DNA of 64,000 bases, taken from positions 36,107,786 through 36,171,785 of the forward strand of contig OZ024724.1 in assembly GCA_964016875.1 (NCBI GenBank). The letters run 5' to 3'. The notes beneath the pieces are model-generated. The model saw nothing but the letters and a program-made list of their open reading frames with translations, was not told the origin of the DNA and did not search any database. Each line of letters begins with the position of its first letter. The first letter of the stretch is position 1. The translations under genes and the position numbers were made by a program. The stretch is from Fallopia convolvulus. Lineage: Eukaryota > Streptophyta > Magnoliopsida > Caryophyllales > Polygonaceae. This document shows, piece after piece, positions 31,760-44,517 of the stretch.

Positions 31760-33180
31760 AATACCGACAATTTTTGTGAAGATGTCATTAACTTAATCAA
31801 GAGCAAAAACATGTCGAACTACTAGTGAACCATCATCAACACATTTTCTAACAAAATGATAATCACTTTTGATATGTTTAGAACGTTGTTGAAAAAAAAA
31901 GGATTAGTAAACATGTATCTCGCACTCAAATTATGACAGAGTAAGATAGGTGGAAGTCTATAAGGGTGCATGAAATTCTCACAGAAGTTGTTGACTCCAA
32001 ATAAGCTCAGTAGAGGTGAAAGCAATTGCTCGATACTCCGTCTTAAGGCTAGATTTTGTGACCACATTTTGTTTCCTAGTGGCCCAACTGATCAAATTTC
32101 CACCATAAAAGATGGCAAAACCATGTCGAGATTAATCATCAATATCAGACTGCCATCCTACGTTAGAGAAACCTACTAATCGAATATTAGACACCAGTTT
32201 TAAGTGAAGACTAGATGAAATTGTGCACATTAGATCGCAAAGCAGCCATTTTTCAACTTGCTAATGTGTCTCAGTGGGACAATGCATAAACTAGCACACA
32301 AATGATTGTGACATATTGTAGGACACCAACTACAATCATGTAAAGTTGTGGATCTGCTGCAAGATCACATATTTGGACTTATCGAGAGGTCGTTCTGTAG
32401 GAGAATCTATCGGTTTTTCATCTTTATTTTACTACGAACGAGAAGATACTTAATGTACTTCTATTGATTGAGTACAATAGAATCTCGAGTTCGGTGAATT
32501 TCAATGCCAAGGAAGTAATGAAGATTCCCAAGAGCTCGTAAAGAGACCGCGAAATTCAAGAGTCGAATAAAGCCATCAATTTTCAATGGGGACTGAGCTT
32601 GTAATAATCAATTCATTTGACATAGACTACAATATACAAAACAAAACATGAATTGTGCCAAATAAATAAAGTTGTATCAGACTAACAGGCAACAAACCCG
32701 TTTTGTAAGAGGAACAACCTAAGTTTATGAAACCAGACACGTGGAGCTTGCTTAAGCGATATAAAGCTTTCTTGAGAAAGCATACATGATTAGGGCGAGA
32801 TTGATCAACAAACCCTAGATGCCAAGTCATATATACAATCTCAAATAGTTCACCATTCAAAAAAGCATTATTAATATCAATTTATCTCAAACTCCAATAG
32901 CAAGTAAGAGCAATACATTATATACTATGTGAATATTAGTAGGTTTGACCACCGGATTGTAAGTGTCAAAGTAGTGAATACCTTCCTCTTGATTGAATAC
33001 CTTGGCAACCTAACACGCCTTGTATCTTTCAATGGAGCCATATGTTTTTCATTTGAATGTGCAAACCCACTTACACTCAACAATGTTAGCATTACAAAGA
33101 GGCATAGCAAGAATCTAGGTCCTATTCTTCATTAGAGCAGCATACTCAACCTACATCGCATGTTGCATTCGGGTAATTTT
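31760..33180 (-). pseudogene. Degenerate Copia pol (RT and RNase H)
   Basis: Several minus-strand frames, with many stops and shifts, match Copia RT-RNaseH in order. They include CKWV and GSIERYKARLV-like sequence near 33000-33060, KALYRL near 32750, a YFLGIEIHR-like segment near 32490 and a RNase H tail near 31800-31990. Gag, protease and integrase are not seen. It belongs with the LTR fragment at 31528-31697. Confidence 0.75.
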
Positions 33181-34909
33181 GAGGCTTGGCTAGAGGTTTT
33201 GGGTTCATCTAAGATGTTGGAATTGAAGGTAGGGGATGTTTTGTCGAGATGAATGTTTTTGGCTTAAGGCTATTCATTTTGGAGCGAGTAACCATAGGAT
33301 GATGCGATTGAAGGTATGGGATGTTTTTGACTTAGTAATTTACGTGTTTTCATTTAGTTTATAATGTACTTATAAGAAGTATTTGACGCCTAGATTTTGA
33401 TAATTTAACTTTTTTTTGGTCAATATTGATAATTTAACTATATACATGAGCAATATGTAAAGTAATTATTTTGGACGAAAAATATTCAAGGAACTCCCAA
33501 AGCAATAACTTCAGAATAAAGATGAATTTATGAAAGGAAAAATATTTAAAGATAGAGCTTATCAAAAGAACAAATGATAGAAAATAGAACACTTGACGAA
33601 AGATAGATTTTTATTTGCTAATCGTCGAGTTACAATAGATCGAATGCAATTGGATACAAATTTTAGGTTTTCGTACACATGTCCCTTTTAATCTAGGTAT
33701 TTTCCCTTATATCCGCTATTCGCATTGTGCTGCAAGGATTATTAGAAGCTCAATGCCTCTTCCAAGATTCCCGCATGATCATCGTGGTTATTGTCTACGC
33801 TACTTCGTTCGACATCCTCCAATGGTCACTTGGAGTCAATTCTCAAGCATCAACTTCGGGGGCTTAAATGATCTACCTTCTTGTGTGGGCCTAGTCATAT
33901 TGCCTTTTCGCTTGTTGGGCCAACTCTCCTCTATTGGGCTTATGAAGAAACGAACCCAATGCTTATTAAGATTAATATTTCAATTGATTCAATACGATCT
34001 TACTATTACACAATTTGACGATGCTAGGTTCCCCTATAATTTGATTAAAAAAATCATGAACTTGACAAAATTGGTCTAATTACGCAAAAAACAACGATAT
34101 ATTGATAAGTTGTGAAAGGGATTTACTTCAATTGCATGTACATGATCAAATCAGTCACAATTGCATTCGGGTCCGAGTCGCCCACTTATTTTAGGAACAA
34201 TGGATGGTTTTGAGCGATTTTGGGGGTATTGTTAGGCCCTAAAATATTATGCTAAATCTGATGTTGGACCACAAAGAGAAGAGAAGAAAGCAGAAGGAAT
34301 TATAGACACCACTAGCCATTGAAGAAACATTAACTCCTTGACGAAAATCAAAGAAGTAGTAAATGCCCACGCATCAATGACATGGAAAAAATCACGGAAG
34401 TAGTAAGTGCCAAAACGCATCAACGACATTGCGAACATCACGAAAAGCAGTAAATGCTCAAGTAGCCATTGGAAGGCAGTAATGGCATGGAGAGATTCTC
34501 AGGATTGACACTAAAAAATGACCAGTAAGGAAGTCTATGAAAGGGGAAGAGAAAAACAATGACATGGGGAGCTTTCTACAAAAAGAAAGAATCAAAATGT
34601 AAAATCAAGGGTGATTTTGATGGTTCTTCATTTTATTCATTTAAAACACTAGAGTTATCTTGCTTTTCGTTTGAGAAGATCAAGTCTGGTGTAAGTAAGG
34701 TGTAATTCTCAATTCTCAATTGTCGTTCTTGTGTAATTTTACCTATTTATTTAGATATCAATTGTTCAATTAATTAATGGGTCGATAACTTATAATTGAA
34801 GTTCGAAATTATGAGGAACAAGCCTTCATATTACCACTCTCATCGATTCATCCTTTTACAAACGTAAATGTGTTATCCATTACATCCTTGGAATTCATTA
34901 TCTATTTGT
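33181..34909. other. No recognised gene
   Basis: AT-rich DNA with short unsupported ORFs (for example 33753-34079). Two near-repeats around AAATCACGGAAGTAGTAAGTGC occur at 34330-34450. It may include further decayed Copia sequence. Confidence 0.4.
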
Positions 34910-35310
34910 AGACATGTCAATTGGGTTGGTCGGGTCGTGTTCGGGTTGTGTCATTTCGAGTTTGGGTTGTAACGGGTCACGGGTCAAATCGTGTCGGATC
35001 GACCCACTAGGCCAACAGAATTGAATATTTTATGTTTATTAATTTTTTTTATCTAAATAATATTTAATAATAATATATTTTCTATATATAATAATAAAAA
35101 TATATTAAATTTTCAAATAAATTATATTTTTTTGAAATATAACAAATCGGGTCAACCCAACGAGTTATGAGGTTTCAACCCAATCGTGTTCGGATCAATT
35201 GAATTGGGTTCAAACTGGGTTTAGGTTTAAATTTTCGGGTTGAAACTCAAAAATTTCTAGATAGGTGGGGTTGTGTTTTTAGGTCGGGTCAGCTTTAGAC
35301 ATGTCTATCT
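34910..35310. mobile_element. MITE-like element with AGACATGTC ends
   Basis: About 400 bp starting GTAGACATGTCAATTGGGTT and ending GGGTCAGCTTTAGACATGTC, with GGGTCGGGTT-type sequence near both ends and an AT-rich centre. It resembles common plant non-autonomous elements with GGGTCG-rich termini. No coding capacity. Confidence 0.5.
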
Positions 35311-35758
35311 ACTTGCATATAGATATATTTTGTATTCAAATTCTATCATTCAATTGGCTATTTTGTGTATTCTATGTTCGTATTATTATGTGTTACCATG
35401 TTTTAGTTGGTGTTTAATTAAGGTTCCCTTAATTTAACGAATAACACATTTACGTGTTTAATTCGCGCAAAACACTAACTAAGAATAAATCAAACTAAAT
35501 TTACTTAACTCGATAAACCAGCTGATTTAAACAGAACCAATCTATCCATGATATTAACTCGAATTAACCAGACCAAATTCACTTGATTAATGTGCCTCAT
35601 ACGTACTATCATCTAATAAGAGGTTCAAAAGTCTCAAATTATCATTTTATGCATATATGCTCTTCTAACAAAACTCTAGTAATCCGGGGCGTAGCCGGGA
35701 CTTGAAACCAGTGGGGGCTAAATATGCTGGGAAACACGAAAGCTCTTGCTGCAACATA

Positions 35759-37250
35759 TGATGTTCGTGTTTTTGGTATAGTTTTTAGTGTGTTTTCTTA
35801 GTTTGTTAGGACTAGTTTTGATAAGTTTGGGGTTAGTTTTGTGTGTTTTTGGATGGTTTTGCATATTTTGTGAAAAGTATGGAAGCTACTCCGTTTTGTG
35901 TCTTTTTGTAGGTTTTAGCAAGGAAACAGTGCTTTTTGGAGCTGAATTTTGAATGCTACGGTGAAGGACGGAAGAATACGAGATGAAGAATTCGAAGTCT
36001 AAGCTTTTAGAGTTGAAGTGATGAAGAATTCAAAATCCAGGCTCGTTAACGAGGCTATGCAGGGTCGTTAATGAGGCTTAGCGATAGTTTTTTTTTTAGA
36101 AATCTTAGTGATGACCTATCGATCCTGTGCGGGAATTTATTCCGTGTCGGTAGAGTGTTTTTAATGATTTTTAGGGTCATTATATTTTATTTTAAGTCTT
36201 GTTATCCTTCTAGGTTTTCATTTCTATCTTTTTAAGAGTATGTTTTTATCTTTTAGGAAAGTTTTTATCTTATATCCTTATTTATTTAGATAGCTTTATT
36301 AGTATAAATACCCTTCTTTATAGCCTAGAGAAGGGGTGGAAAGGAGAGAAGAATTAGGAGACGAGTTTTGAAGAGCCGAAAGAGAGAGAAGAGTCGAAGA
36401 AAAAGATCGAGCCACGGTGGAACGAGAGTTAGCCGAGGTCGTTAATCACGAGTTTCGATTCGGTTTTATGTATTTCGGTTTCTTCTGAATTCTGTAGGAC
36501 GATATTTTCTTATTAATTTGAAGTAGTTGTTCTGTTTTCAATGTTCTCCTTTATAAAAGTTGTTTATTTCATAATTATGAGTAGTGAGTAGTTTTCTTAT
36601 CTAGGGTCGGGTTTGAAATCCAGCATAGTTATGCATGGTTTGATGAGTAAGATGATGTGTTGAATGCCTTCTATCTATTTTTGAGATTGCTTGGTGTGTT
36701 TATACCTAGATTAAAGTCAAGGTAATTTGAGTCTTAACTTGATCGAGAGAGAAAGTTAGAAACTTGAAGGTTGATATTGTTTGAATACGAAAGTTTCAAG
36801 CTTTAGATCCAAAACAAGTGATTGAGTGAATTAATTTATGAGAGTAGATTAACTTACTTACTAGTCAATGAAAGTTGATGAATTTATCTATTTAAAGACA
36901 TGATCTTTATCTTCTTACAAGTTTATATGCATGACTATGCTGTGGTGACCCTTGTCCTAGATCTTTGTTTTTATTTGAAATTCTCCTAGATCATATTCGT
37001 TACTGAGTTCGTAGCTTCGGTACCGAACTTATTTTTAGGTCGTTAGAAGTATGCAGGTTCGTTAACGACCCTGATAAAGTCGTTAACGAGGCTGACCGTG
37101 AGTATTTTGCTTGTTTTTGTTTGATTTTCATTATTAGTAGTCGATAGATAAACAAACCGTGCTTCTCGTGGAACGATCCTGACTCCCCTATACTCAGCGG
37201 GGTCTTGACTTATAAATTTATTTGTTGTCCAGAGTAAAGGCCCGTCAACA
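35759..37250 (+). repeat. 5' LTR of Athila copy 2
   Basis: 1492 bp, starting TGATGTTCGTG and ending CCCGTCAACA. It carries CGTTAACG at 36044, 37060 and 37081. Confidence 0.93.
36998..37088. repeat. Phased palindrome run at the LTR end, copy 2
   Basis: Words at 36998 (CGTTACTG), 37018 (CGGTACCG), 37041 (CGTTAGAA), 37060 and 37081 (both CGTTAACG). Spacings are 20, 23, 19 and 21 bp. Confidence 0.7.
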
Positions 37251-37253
37251 AAT

Positions 37254-37271
37254 TGGCGCCGTTGCCGGGGA
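37254..37271 (+). other. Primer-binding site, tRNA-Asp
   Basis: TGGCGCCGTTGCCGGGGA, a perfect 18-base complement to the 3' end of plant tRNA-Asp, 3 bp after the LTR. Confidence 0.95.
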
Positions 37272-38921
37272 AGCAACGAGTTTGTTTGTTTATTTGTGGG
37301 TTTGGGAATAGCCCAACCCCGTTTTTGTTTTTAATTTGTGTTTTCTTTGTCTTTTTTCTCAGCGTATGCCGGTAGGACGTCAAAGGCTTGAATTTGAAAA
37401 TGCTGGTTATTATTCATAACCTGAACGTTCCCTGCACCGTATACGCTAAGAGAACCGAGCCATGGCCACACCTGAAGAGATGGCTCATCAGTTGGAAATC
37501 CTCCAAAACCAGATGGAGGCGTTGAAAACCGAGAAAAAAGATGATGCAGCCGACGCTGAGCGTCAACGAGTTAACAATGCTCGTCTACAGGAAGAGCTGA
37601 ATGCCTATCCGAGGAATGCCAAACAATACATGCATCCGGAACTAAGGGTGCCAGAATCCCCAATTGTGCTTCCGGAGATAGAGAAACCATTTGAGATTAA
37701 GTCTCAATTTATATCCTTGATTAAGTGGGCTCAGTTTGAAGGGAAACCTACTGAGTTCCCTGTGGAACATATTAGAAATTTTCTTTACTTATGTGACACC
37801 ATAGCTGCTGAAGGTGTCTCACTTGAATACGTTCTGTTAAAAGCTTTCAGGTGGTCTCTTGCTGGAAAGACCCTGAGCTGGTTGGAGAGCTTACCTCCTA
37901 AGTCTATCAGGACTTGGAAGAACTTGTATGATCAATTTCTTACAAAATTCTTCCCTCTTGCCAAGACAACGGAGCTGAGGAAGCGCATCACCTCTTATCA
38001 CTAGCTGCCTTATGAAACTTTTGTTGAAACACGGGAACGATTTAAAGAAATGCTTAGACAGTGCCCCACTCATGGGCAACCTTTATATGTTCTTCAAGAA
38101 ATCTTTTTCCAGGGTATCAACGCCGAGACCAAGAACCGCATCAACACGCATACAACGTGCGGTTTTATAGAGATGGACCATACGGCTGCATGGGAATTGC
38201 TGGATAAGCTGTCCAATTATGATGCCATGTATGGAACCCAACAAACTCCCCAGCCCCAAAAGCGTCTCTACGTGCCTAACCGAGAAGAAGTTGACCCAGA
38301 CATTAAAAATCAATTTCTACAAGACGAGGTCAACCGCCTGAAGAAGCAGGTAAGTTTTCTGAAATCCTCTCAATCCTGTCAAGAGTGTGGCTCTTCTACC
38401 CATAATACTTCTGCTTGCACTAACATAGAGCAGGTAAGAGCCTCTAAGACAATTGCTGAAATGAATTACATTAGAGGCCCATACAGGAACCAACCTAGTA
38501 ATTTTGACAGGTCAAACAACTATCAGACGTGGGGCAATCAGAATCCAAATCCAAGCTATGCAGCGCCTCCATCGGATAGACGACCTGCGCCTTATCGACC
38601 TCCAGGCCATCAGGAGCCACCATCATGGGTACAAGGGTTACAGGAAAGCATTAATGGAGTCCACAATAAAGTTAATGAAGTTCAAGCCAACCTTAACCAC
38701 CAAAATAAAAGATGGGGAGAGTTCGATGTATGGAAGAAGAATGTTGATTCCCAATTAGGGAACCTTGCTGCATAGATTCCGAGGTCACAAGGGAAACTTC
38801 CGGGCCATCCCGAAGAGAACCCTAAAGGACAGATAGCAGCGGTACATCTTAGGAGTGGAAAGACACTATCGGAGCATGTCCAAGATAAGGAAAAGACTGA
38901 AGAGGACGCCACAGTTCAGCT

Positions 38922-39094
38922 CGGTAACGAGCCAGCGAGGGCAACTACCGAATTGGGACAACATGGCAACGAGGCTCCCAGGGTCGTCAACGACCCTAGA
39001 CCAGGTAAGTTTTTTAATCCGAGCCCTCATCTCAATCCCAGGGTAGTTAACGACCCCATCAGGGTCGATAACGATCCTCCGAGAATACCTAACG
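38922..39094. repeat. Longest phased palindrome runs (gag linker, copy 2)
   Basis: Units at 38922, 38943, 38964 and 38985 are exactly 21 bp apart. After a gap, units at 39045, 39066 and 39087 are again 21 bp apart. The cores are variants of CGTTAACG (for example CGGTAACG, CGTCAACG, AGTTAACG, CGATAACG). Translation gives seven-residue repeats of the NEPAR / NDPRP type. Confidence 0.75.
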
Positions 39095-39956
39095 ACCGTA
39101 GTGTCGACCCGGTAACTTCACCTCTCGAGCCTAACTTGGTTCCGAGAATGGTGAAATCTCTTCCATTTCCCACTAAGAAATCTATGGACTCTACTGAGAG
39201 TAAGTTCAAGCGTTTCGTAAAGATTCTTCAGGGCATTAATATTTCCATCCCATTCACTGAGGCCCTAAGCGAAATGCCGGCTTACACGAAATTTTTGAAA
39301 GATATTCTTAGCAGGAAAAGATCCATCACAGAGTTGTAGGATGAAGTCCGATCTATTGCTCTACTGGAAAAGTTAGGAGATCCAGGAATATTTGCCATAA
39401 CAATTGGCATTGGCGACCATAAATTCAATGCTTTATGTGATCTGGGAGCCAGTGCTAGTTTACTTCCTCTCAATCTGGTCTAAAGCCAACATGGGGCCAC
39501 TAGAGCCAATCAACATGCGGTTACACATGGCAGATGGCTCTTGCATCAAACCTACAGGGGTTGTAGAAGACTTTCCGGTTCAAGTGGGCAAATTCTTTGT
39601 TCCAAATGAATTCATTGTCACGACAATGCCCGAAGATCCGGTAGTGCCAATTATTTTGGGGAGACCGTTCCTCGCCACAGTCGGAGCCATAATTGATGTT
39701 AGGAGGGGACTCCTAACTTTAGAAATTGGGGATGAGGTGACGGAATTCCGGTTCAAACAGTTAATGAAGGAGACTGATATAGCCGAAGTCAAGATGCTCT
39801 ACACCCACAATGAGATCATTGAATGTGGAGACCCCGTTGGAAGATTGGTGTCAAATGATGAATTTTCAGATCAATGATGGGCAGAAATAGCCCCTGCAGT
39901 TTCAGTAAAAAGCTCCCCAACCCTAGTACCGATTCTCCTAGCAGAAGAAGCAAGCT

Positions 39957-39985
39957 CGTTAACGACTCTATCAACATCGTTAACG
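39957..39985. repeat. Phased palindrome pair, copy 2
   Basis: Two exact CGTTAACG words at 39957 and 39978, 21 bp apart, matching in place the copy 1 pair at 9766/9787. Confidence 0.75.
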
Positions 39986-40455
39986 ACCCTGACCGAAGAC
40001 AATGAAATTTCAACATTTAAATACCTCGAAGAGGTGTTGAAGACGGAGCCAGAAGAACCGATTCTAATTCCAGCTGAACCTTCTCCAACACTTAAACCTC
40101 TTTCGGACTCCCTCAGGTATGAATTCCTTGGTCCTAATTCTACCTTTCCTGTCATCATTAATGCTAAATTAAAAGATGAGGAAGTAGAAAAACTGCTGAA
40201 TGTGCTTAGGATGCATAGAAAAGCCATAGGCTACTCCCTAGATGATATAAATGGCATATCTCCTTCTCTTTGCATGCATAGGATATACATGGAGGATAAT
40301 TATAAACCCACTATAGAGCATCAACGTAGGTTAAATCCTAACATGAAGGATGTAGTAGAAAGGAAATCATTAAATTACTTGATGTTGGGATCATATTTCC
40401 TATATCGGACAACCAATGGGTGGGTCCGGTCCATGTAGTCCCAAAAAAGGGGGGG

Positions 40456-43300
40456 ATGACTGTCATAGAAAACGAAAAGGGAGAGCTTATTCCGACTAGG
40501 ACCACTACCAGTTGGAGGATGTCCATTGGTTATAGGAAGCTTAATAATGCTACTAGAAAAGATCATTTTCCGCTTCCTTTCATTGATTAGGTATTAGAAC
40601 GCTTAGCCCAACATGATTATTTCTGTTATCTAGATGGCTATAGTGGCTTTTGGCAGATTCCCATTCATCTTGATGATCAGGAGAAGACTACATTTACATG
40701 TCCCTATGGAACTTCTGCTTATAAAAGAATGCCATTTGGGCTTTGCAATGCCCCCGCCACCTTTCAAAGGTGTATGATGGCCATTTTTCGGATATGATAG
40801 AGGAGATTGTAGAGGTTTTCATGGATGATTTTTCCGTTTATGGTTCTTCATTTGATGCTTGTCTTGCTAACCTTGCACGTGTGCTTAAAAGATGTGAAGA
40901 AACTAATCTTGTGTTAAACTGGGAAAAATGCCATTTCATGGTTCAAGAGGGGATAGTGCTAGGGCATCTTGTCTCTTAGAGAGGGATAGAAGTAGATAAA
41001 GCAAAAATTGAGCTTATTGAAAAACTACCTCCTCCCTCTTCTGTAAAAGACATTAGGAGTTTCCTAGGGCATGCTGGTTTTTACAGACGCTTTATTCAGG
41101 ATTTTTCTAAGATAGCTAAACCTTTGACTAACCTACTAATGATCGATGTAGTGTTTGAGCTGTCCCCAGAATGTCTTGAAGCATTTTATAGGTTGAGAGC
41201 AGCCCTTGTGTCCGCCCCTATTATGCAGTCCCCGGATTGGACATTACCCTTTGAGATAATGTGCGACGCTAGTGACTATGCAGTCGGCGCAGTCTTGGGT
41301 CAATGGAAGGATAAGAAACTCCATGCCATCTACTACGCCAGTAAGACGCTGGATGAGGCGCAGAGTAAGTAAACCACAACGGAGAAGGAGTTCCTTGCTG
41401 TGGTATTTGCTTTTGCAAAATTCCGGTCCTACCTTGTTGGATCCAAAGTGATTTTTTACACTGACCATGAGGCTGTTAGATACCTAATGGCCAAAAAGGA
41501 TGCCAAGCCTAGATTGCTTCGTTGGATGCTCTTATTGCAGGAATTTGACCATGAAATAAGAGACAATAAGGGAGCAGAGAACCTAGTGGCGGATCACTTA
41601 TCCAGATTGCCGGTTGAGCATATCGCTGAATCCAACAATGAAGTGCCAATAAATGATTCTAGACCAGACGAACACCTCATGCTGAATGAGGTCGAACTTA
41701 ACAAGACCCTCGTCACTGACCCCTTCAGGGTCGTTAACGAGGCACCGAGGCTGGAATGCATAGATCACGAGAGCAAAGACCCAAGGTGCATCGACATATC
41801 AGTCAGGCAGGTCGTTACCATGCCACGGGGGGTTGTCCCTGAGGATAATACTACATCTCCAAGGTCGTTAACGACCCACTCATGTCCGGTGACGACTGGG
41901 TCAGGTAAGATTTCTGAACCAAAACTCATTCAATTTAATTTTATTCCTTCCTCTCTTACCACTTCTATTTCTTCTACATCAATTCATGCTGTTAGTGGGT
42001 CAAAAGCCCCTTGGTTCGCGGATTTCGCTAACTATCTTGTAGGAGGCGTGATACCCGAGGGACTAGCCCTACCAAAGAAAAAGAAGTTCCTCCATGATGT
42101 AAAACAATACTATTGGGATGATCCTTACTTGTTTAAACAAGGAAGTGACCACCTCTTTAGACGCTGTATCCCAGAAGAGGAGATAGAGAACGTGATCCGT
42201 CAATGTCACACACTACCTACCGGAGGCCATGCAAAAGGGTTCAAAACCACGACAAAGATTCTTCAAAGTGGTCTCTATTGGCCAACCATGTTCAAGGATG
42301 TACAAGCTTATGTGATAGCATGTGATGGATGCCAAAGCTCAGGCAACATCACTTGGAGACATGAGAATCCACTAACGAGATACTCGAGGTCGAGTTATTC
42401 GACGTATGGGGGATAGACTTCATGGGACCTTTTCCCGCATCAGGCCCCTACAAGTATATCCTAGTGGCATTCGATTATGTCTCTAAGTGGGTGGAGGCCG
42501 TTGCAACAAGGACCAACGACGCTAAAACTGTGGCCAAATTTACTAAGACTAACATCTTTCCCAGGTTTGGCGTTCCAAGTGTCCTCATTAGTGATGGTGG
42601 TTCTCATTTCATTGAGCGGAGTTTTGAAGCACTTTTGGCTAAGTATGGGGTATCACATCGGGTGGCAACACCGTATCATCCACAAACCAGTGGACAAGTT
42701 GAAGTTTCAAACAAGCAAATAAAGAGCATATTGGAGAAGACAGTGTCCCGTTCTAGGAAGGATTGGTCTTCCAAATTGGATGACGCTCTATGGGCATACA
42801 GGACTGCATACAAGACGCCTCTATGCGCCACTCCTTAAAATCTAGTGTATGGCAAAGCATGTCATTTACCGATTGAGATGGAGCATAAAGCATTGTGGGC
42901 TCTTAAGGAGCTCAACATGAACCTCGACGCGACAGGAGCAAAAATATTCATGGAATTGCAAGCACTAGAAGAATTGAGGCTTAAGGCGTACAAAAATGCT
43001 GAAATTTACAAAGAGCGCACCAAGCGGTGGCATAATCAGAAATTAGTGCCCAAAACCTATGAGGTTGGCGATAAGGTACTTATTTTCAATTCTAGACTCC
43101 GTTTATTTCCAGGGAAGCTTAGGACACGATGGAGTGGGCCATTCGTGGTTCATCAGATCTATCCCCACGATGCGGTAGTGTTGATTGATAACCAAGGCGC
43201 AATCTTCAAAGTTAACGGCCATCGACTGAAAAAGTTTCATGAGCAACCCGACCCAGATGAAGAGATTAGAGTCACTATGGCTCTTACAACGTCGGATTAG
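40456..43300 (+). pseudogene. Athila copy 2 pol, decayed
   Basis: Matches copy 1 pol throughout: RT (FMDDF near 40825), RNase H (CDASDYAVG near 41265), integrase zinc region and DD35E core (ISDGGSHF near 42590). Here seven G bases keep VPKKGG and MTVI in one frame, unlike copy 1. In-frame stops include TAG at 40588-40590, TAG near 40978, TAA near 41370 and TAA near 42836. A frameshift lies near 40790 and another near 42400. Confidence 0.9.
41711..41894. repeat. Palindrome cluster in the pol linker, copy 2
   Basis: CGTCACTG at 41711 and CGTTAACG at 41732; CGTTACCA at 41813 and a relic near 41834; CGTTAACG at 41866 and CGGTGACG at 41887. Each pair is about 21 bp apart. The position between RNase H and integrase is the same as in copy 1. 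Confidence 0.7.
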
Positions 43301-44517
43301 CCAAGGTAAGTACGTCGGGCTAACGACGTTAAAAATAGCGCTTACAGGAGGCAACTCGCCTTTAGTAAAGCTAGATTTTTTTTTCCTTCCTTTTTAGATC
43401 TTTTTCCTAGCTTTCTTTTGAGTTTTTAGTAGTTTTTAGGATAGAAAATAGGATAGTTTCCTTTTAGCTAACAAGATGCAGGAGATGGGCTCATAAACCA
43501 TTCAAAGAGGGTACGACGGCTTGTTAACGACCCACCCAGGGTCGTTAACGACCCGGTTTGGCGACTCGACTCGGTAAACGGACAGGTAAGTTATTTTTTT
43601 AACCCTAATCTATCTTCTACCCACCCTTACCACCTCTTACCTACCCCTCCTCCTATCTCTACCCTCTCCTATATAACCCTTCTAAACCTCCCAAAATTAT
43701 ACTCTCAATTCCTCAAATCCAAAAGCTCAAACCCTCAAAAATCCTACCAAAAACCCTTCACCACCGATCGGAATTAACAACTCCACCGAACTTCAGAAAA
43801 CACCCCGTTGCCGAAGCCCGCAACCCCTGTTTTCATTACCGGCGAGATCCGGGCTCGTTAACCACCGAACCTTCAATCTTTTGCTCTTCAATTTCTCAAT
43901 CTTCCGGTATGATTTCTAAACCTAACACTTTATTGCATGATTCATGGTTTTTAGGGTCAAGAATTTCTTATCTAGATTGCGTTTATAGAGGTGGTTGAAT
44001 TGCGTGTTTTATTCTTGCCCATGAATTTTGTCTCGAACATCGGTAGTGGGTCTCGATTTAGGAAGGTTATTGATGCTGAGTTCCCCATTGCAATATTAAT
44101 TGAAAAAGCATGAATTTTCTTGTTCTAGATATTGAGTTCGATCTTCACCATGTTAATTTTGGGCAATTCTAGCATGTTCGGGATGGGTAATTGAGTAAGT
44201 ATGGGGTCCATATACCTGATTGTGTGTCTAGTGTAGGATTATGGAGGATGCATGCTTAATTCATGGCTTATATTTTAGAGTTAATTACACTCGGATTCTG
44301 CGAACTGGTTCTCGGCAGGTCGTTAACGACCCACCCAGGCTCTTTAACGACCCTGCGTATCTTCAAGGTTGAAAAAACCAGTCTAAACCCGTTAACGACC
44401 CAATTGGGTATTTATCGACGAATCCCAAGGGCTATTTCGAGACCAAGTATGGGGTCTCTTGTTAATCTACTTGAGTGTATCTTATCTTGGAAAAGTCGTA
44501 ATTTTTTGTAGGACCAC
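43301..44517. other. Athila copy 2 spacer between pol and the ATHILA-family ORF
   Basis: Noncoding and alignable with 5264-6469 of copy 1. Palindrome pairs at 43522/43543 and 44321/44342 (21 bp each), plus 44390. Confidence 0.6.

Larger units (their letters stand above)
37366..40440 (+). pseudogene. Athila copy 2 gag-protease, decayed
   Basis: Homologous along its length to the 1024-codon ORF of copy 1. The conserved MPVGR start (37366) is followed by an early TAA. The capsid frame from 37462 runs to a TAG at 38002-38004. The zinc knuckle region (CQECGSST) follows in 38050-38775. Further stops include TAG at 38773-38775 and 39337-39339. The protease frame shifts near its active site (the DLGAS equivalent reads DLGAS in another frame near 39440). 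Several stops replace CAG codons of copy 1. It cannot make a full product. Confidence 0.88.

Noticed and set aside
33753..34079. A 108-codon ORF between Copia debris and the MITE
   Set aside because: No domain, no promoter or splice signals, in repeat-rich DNA.
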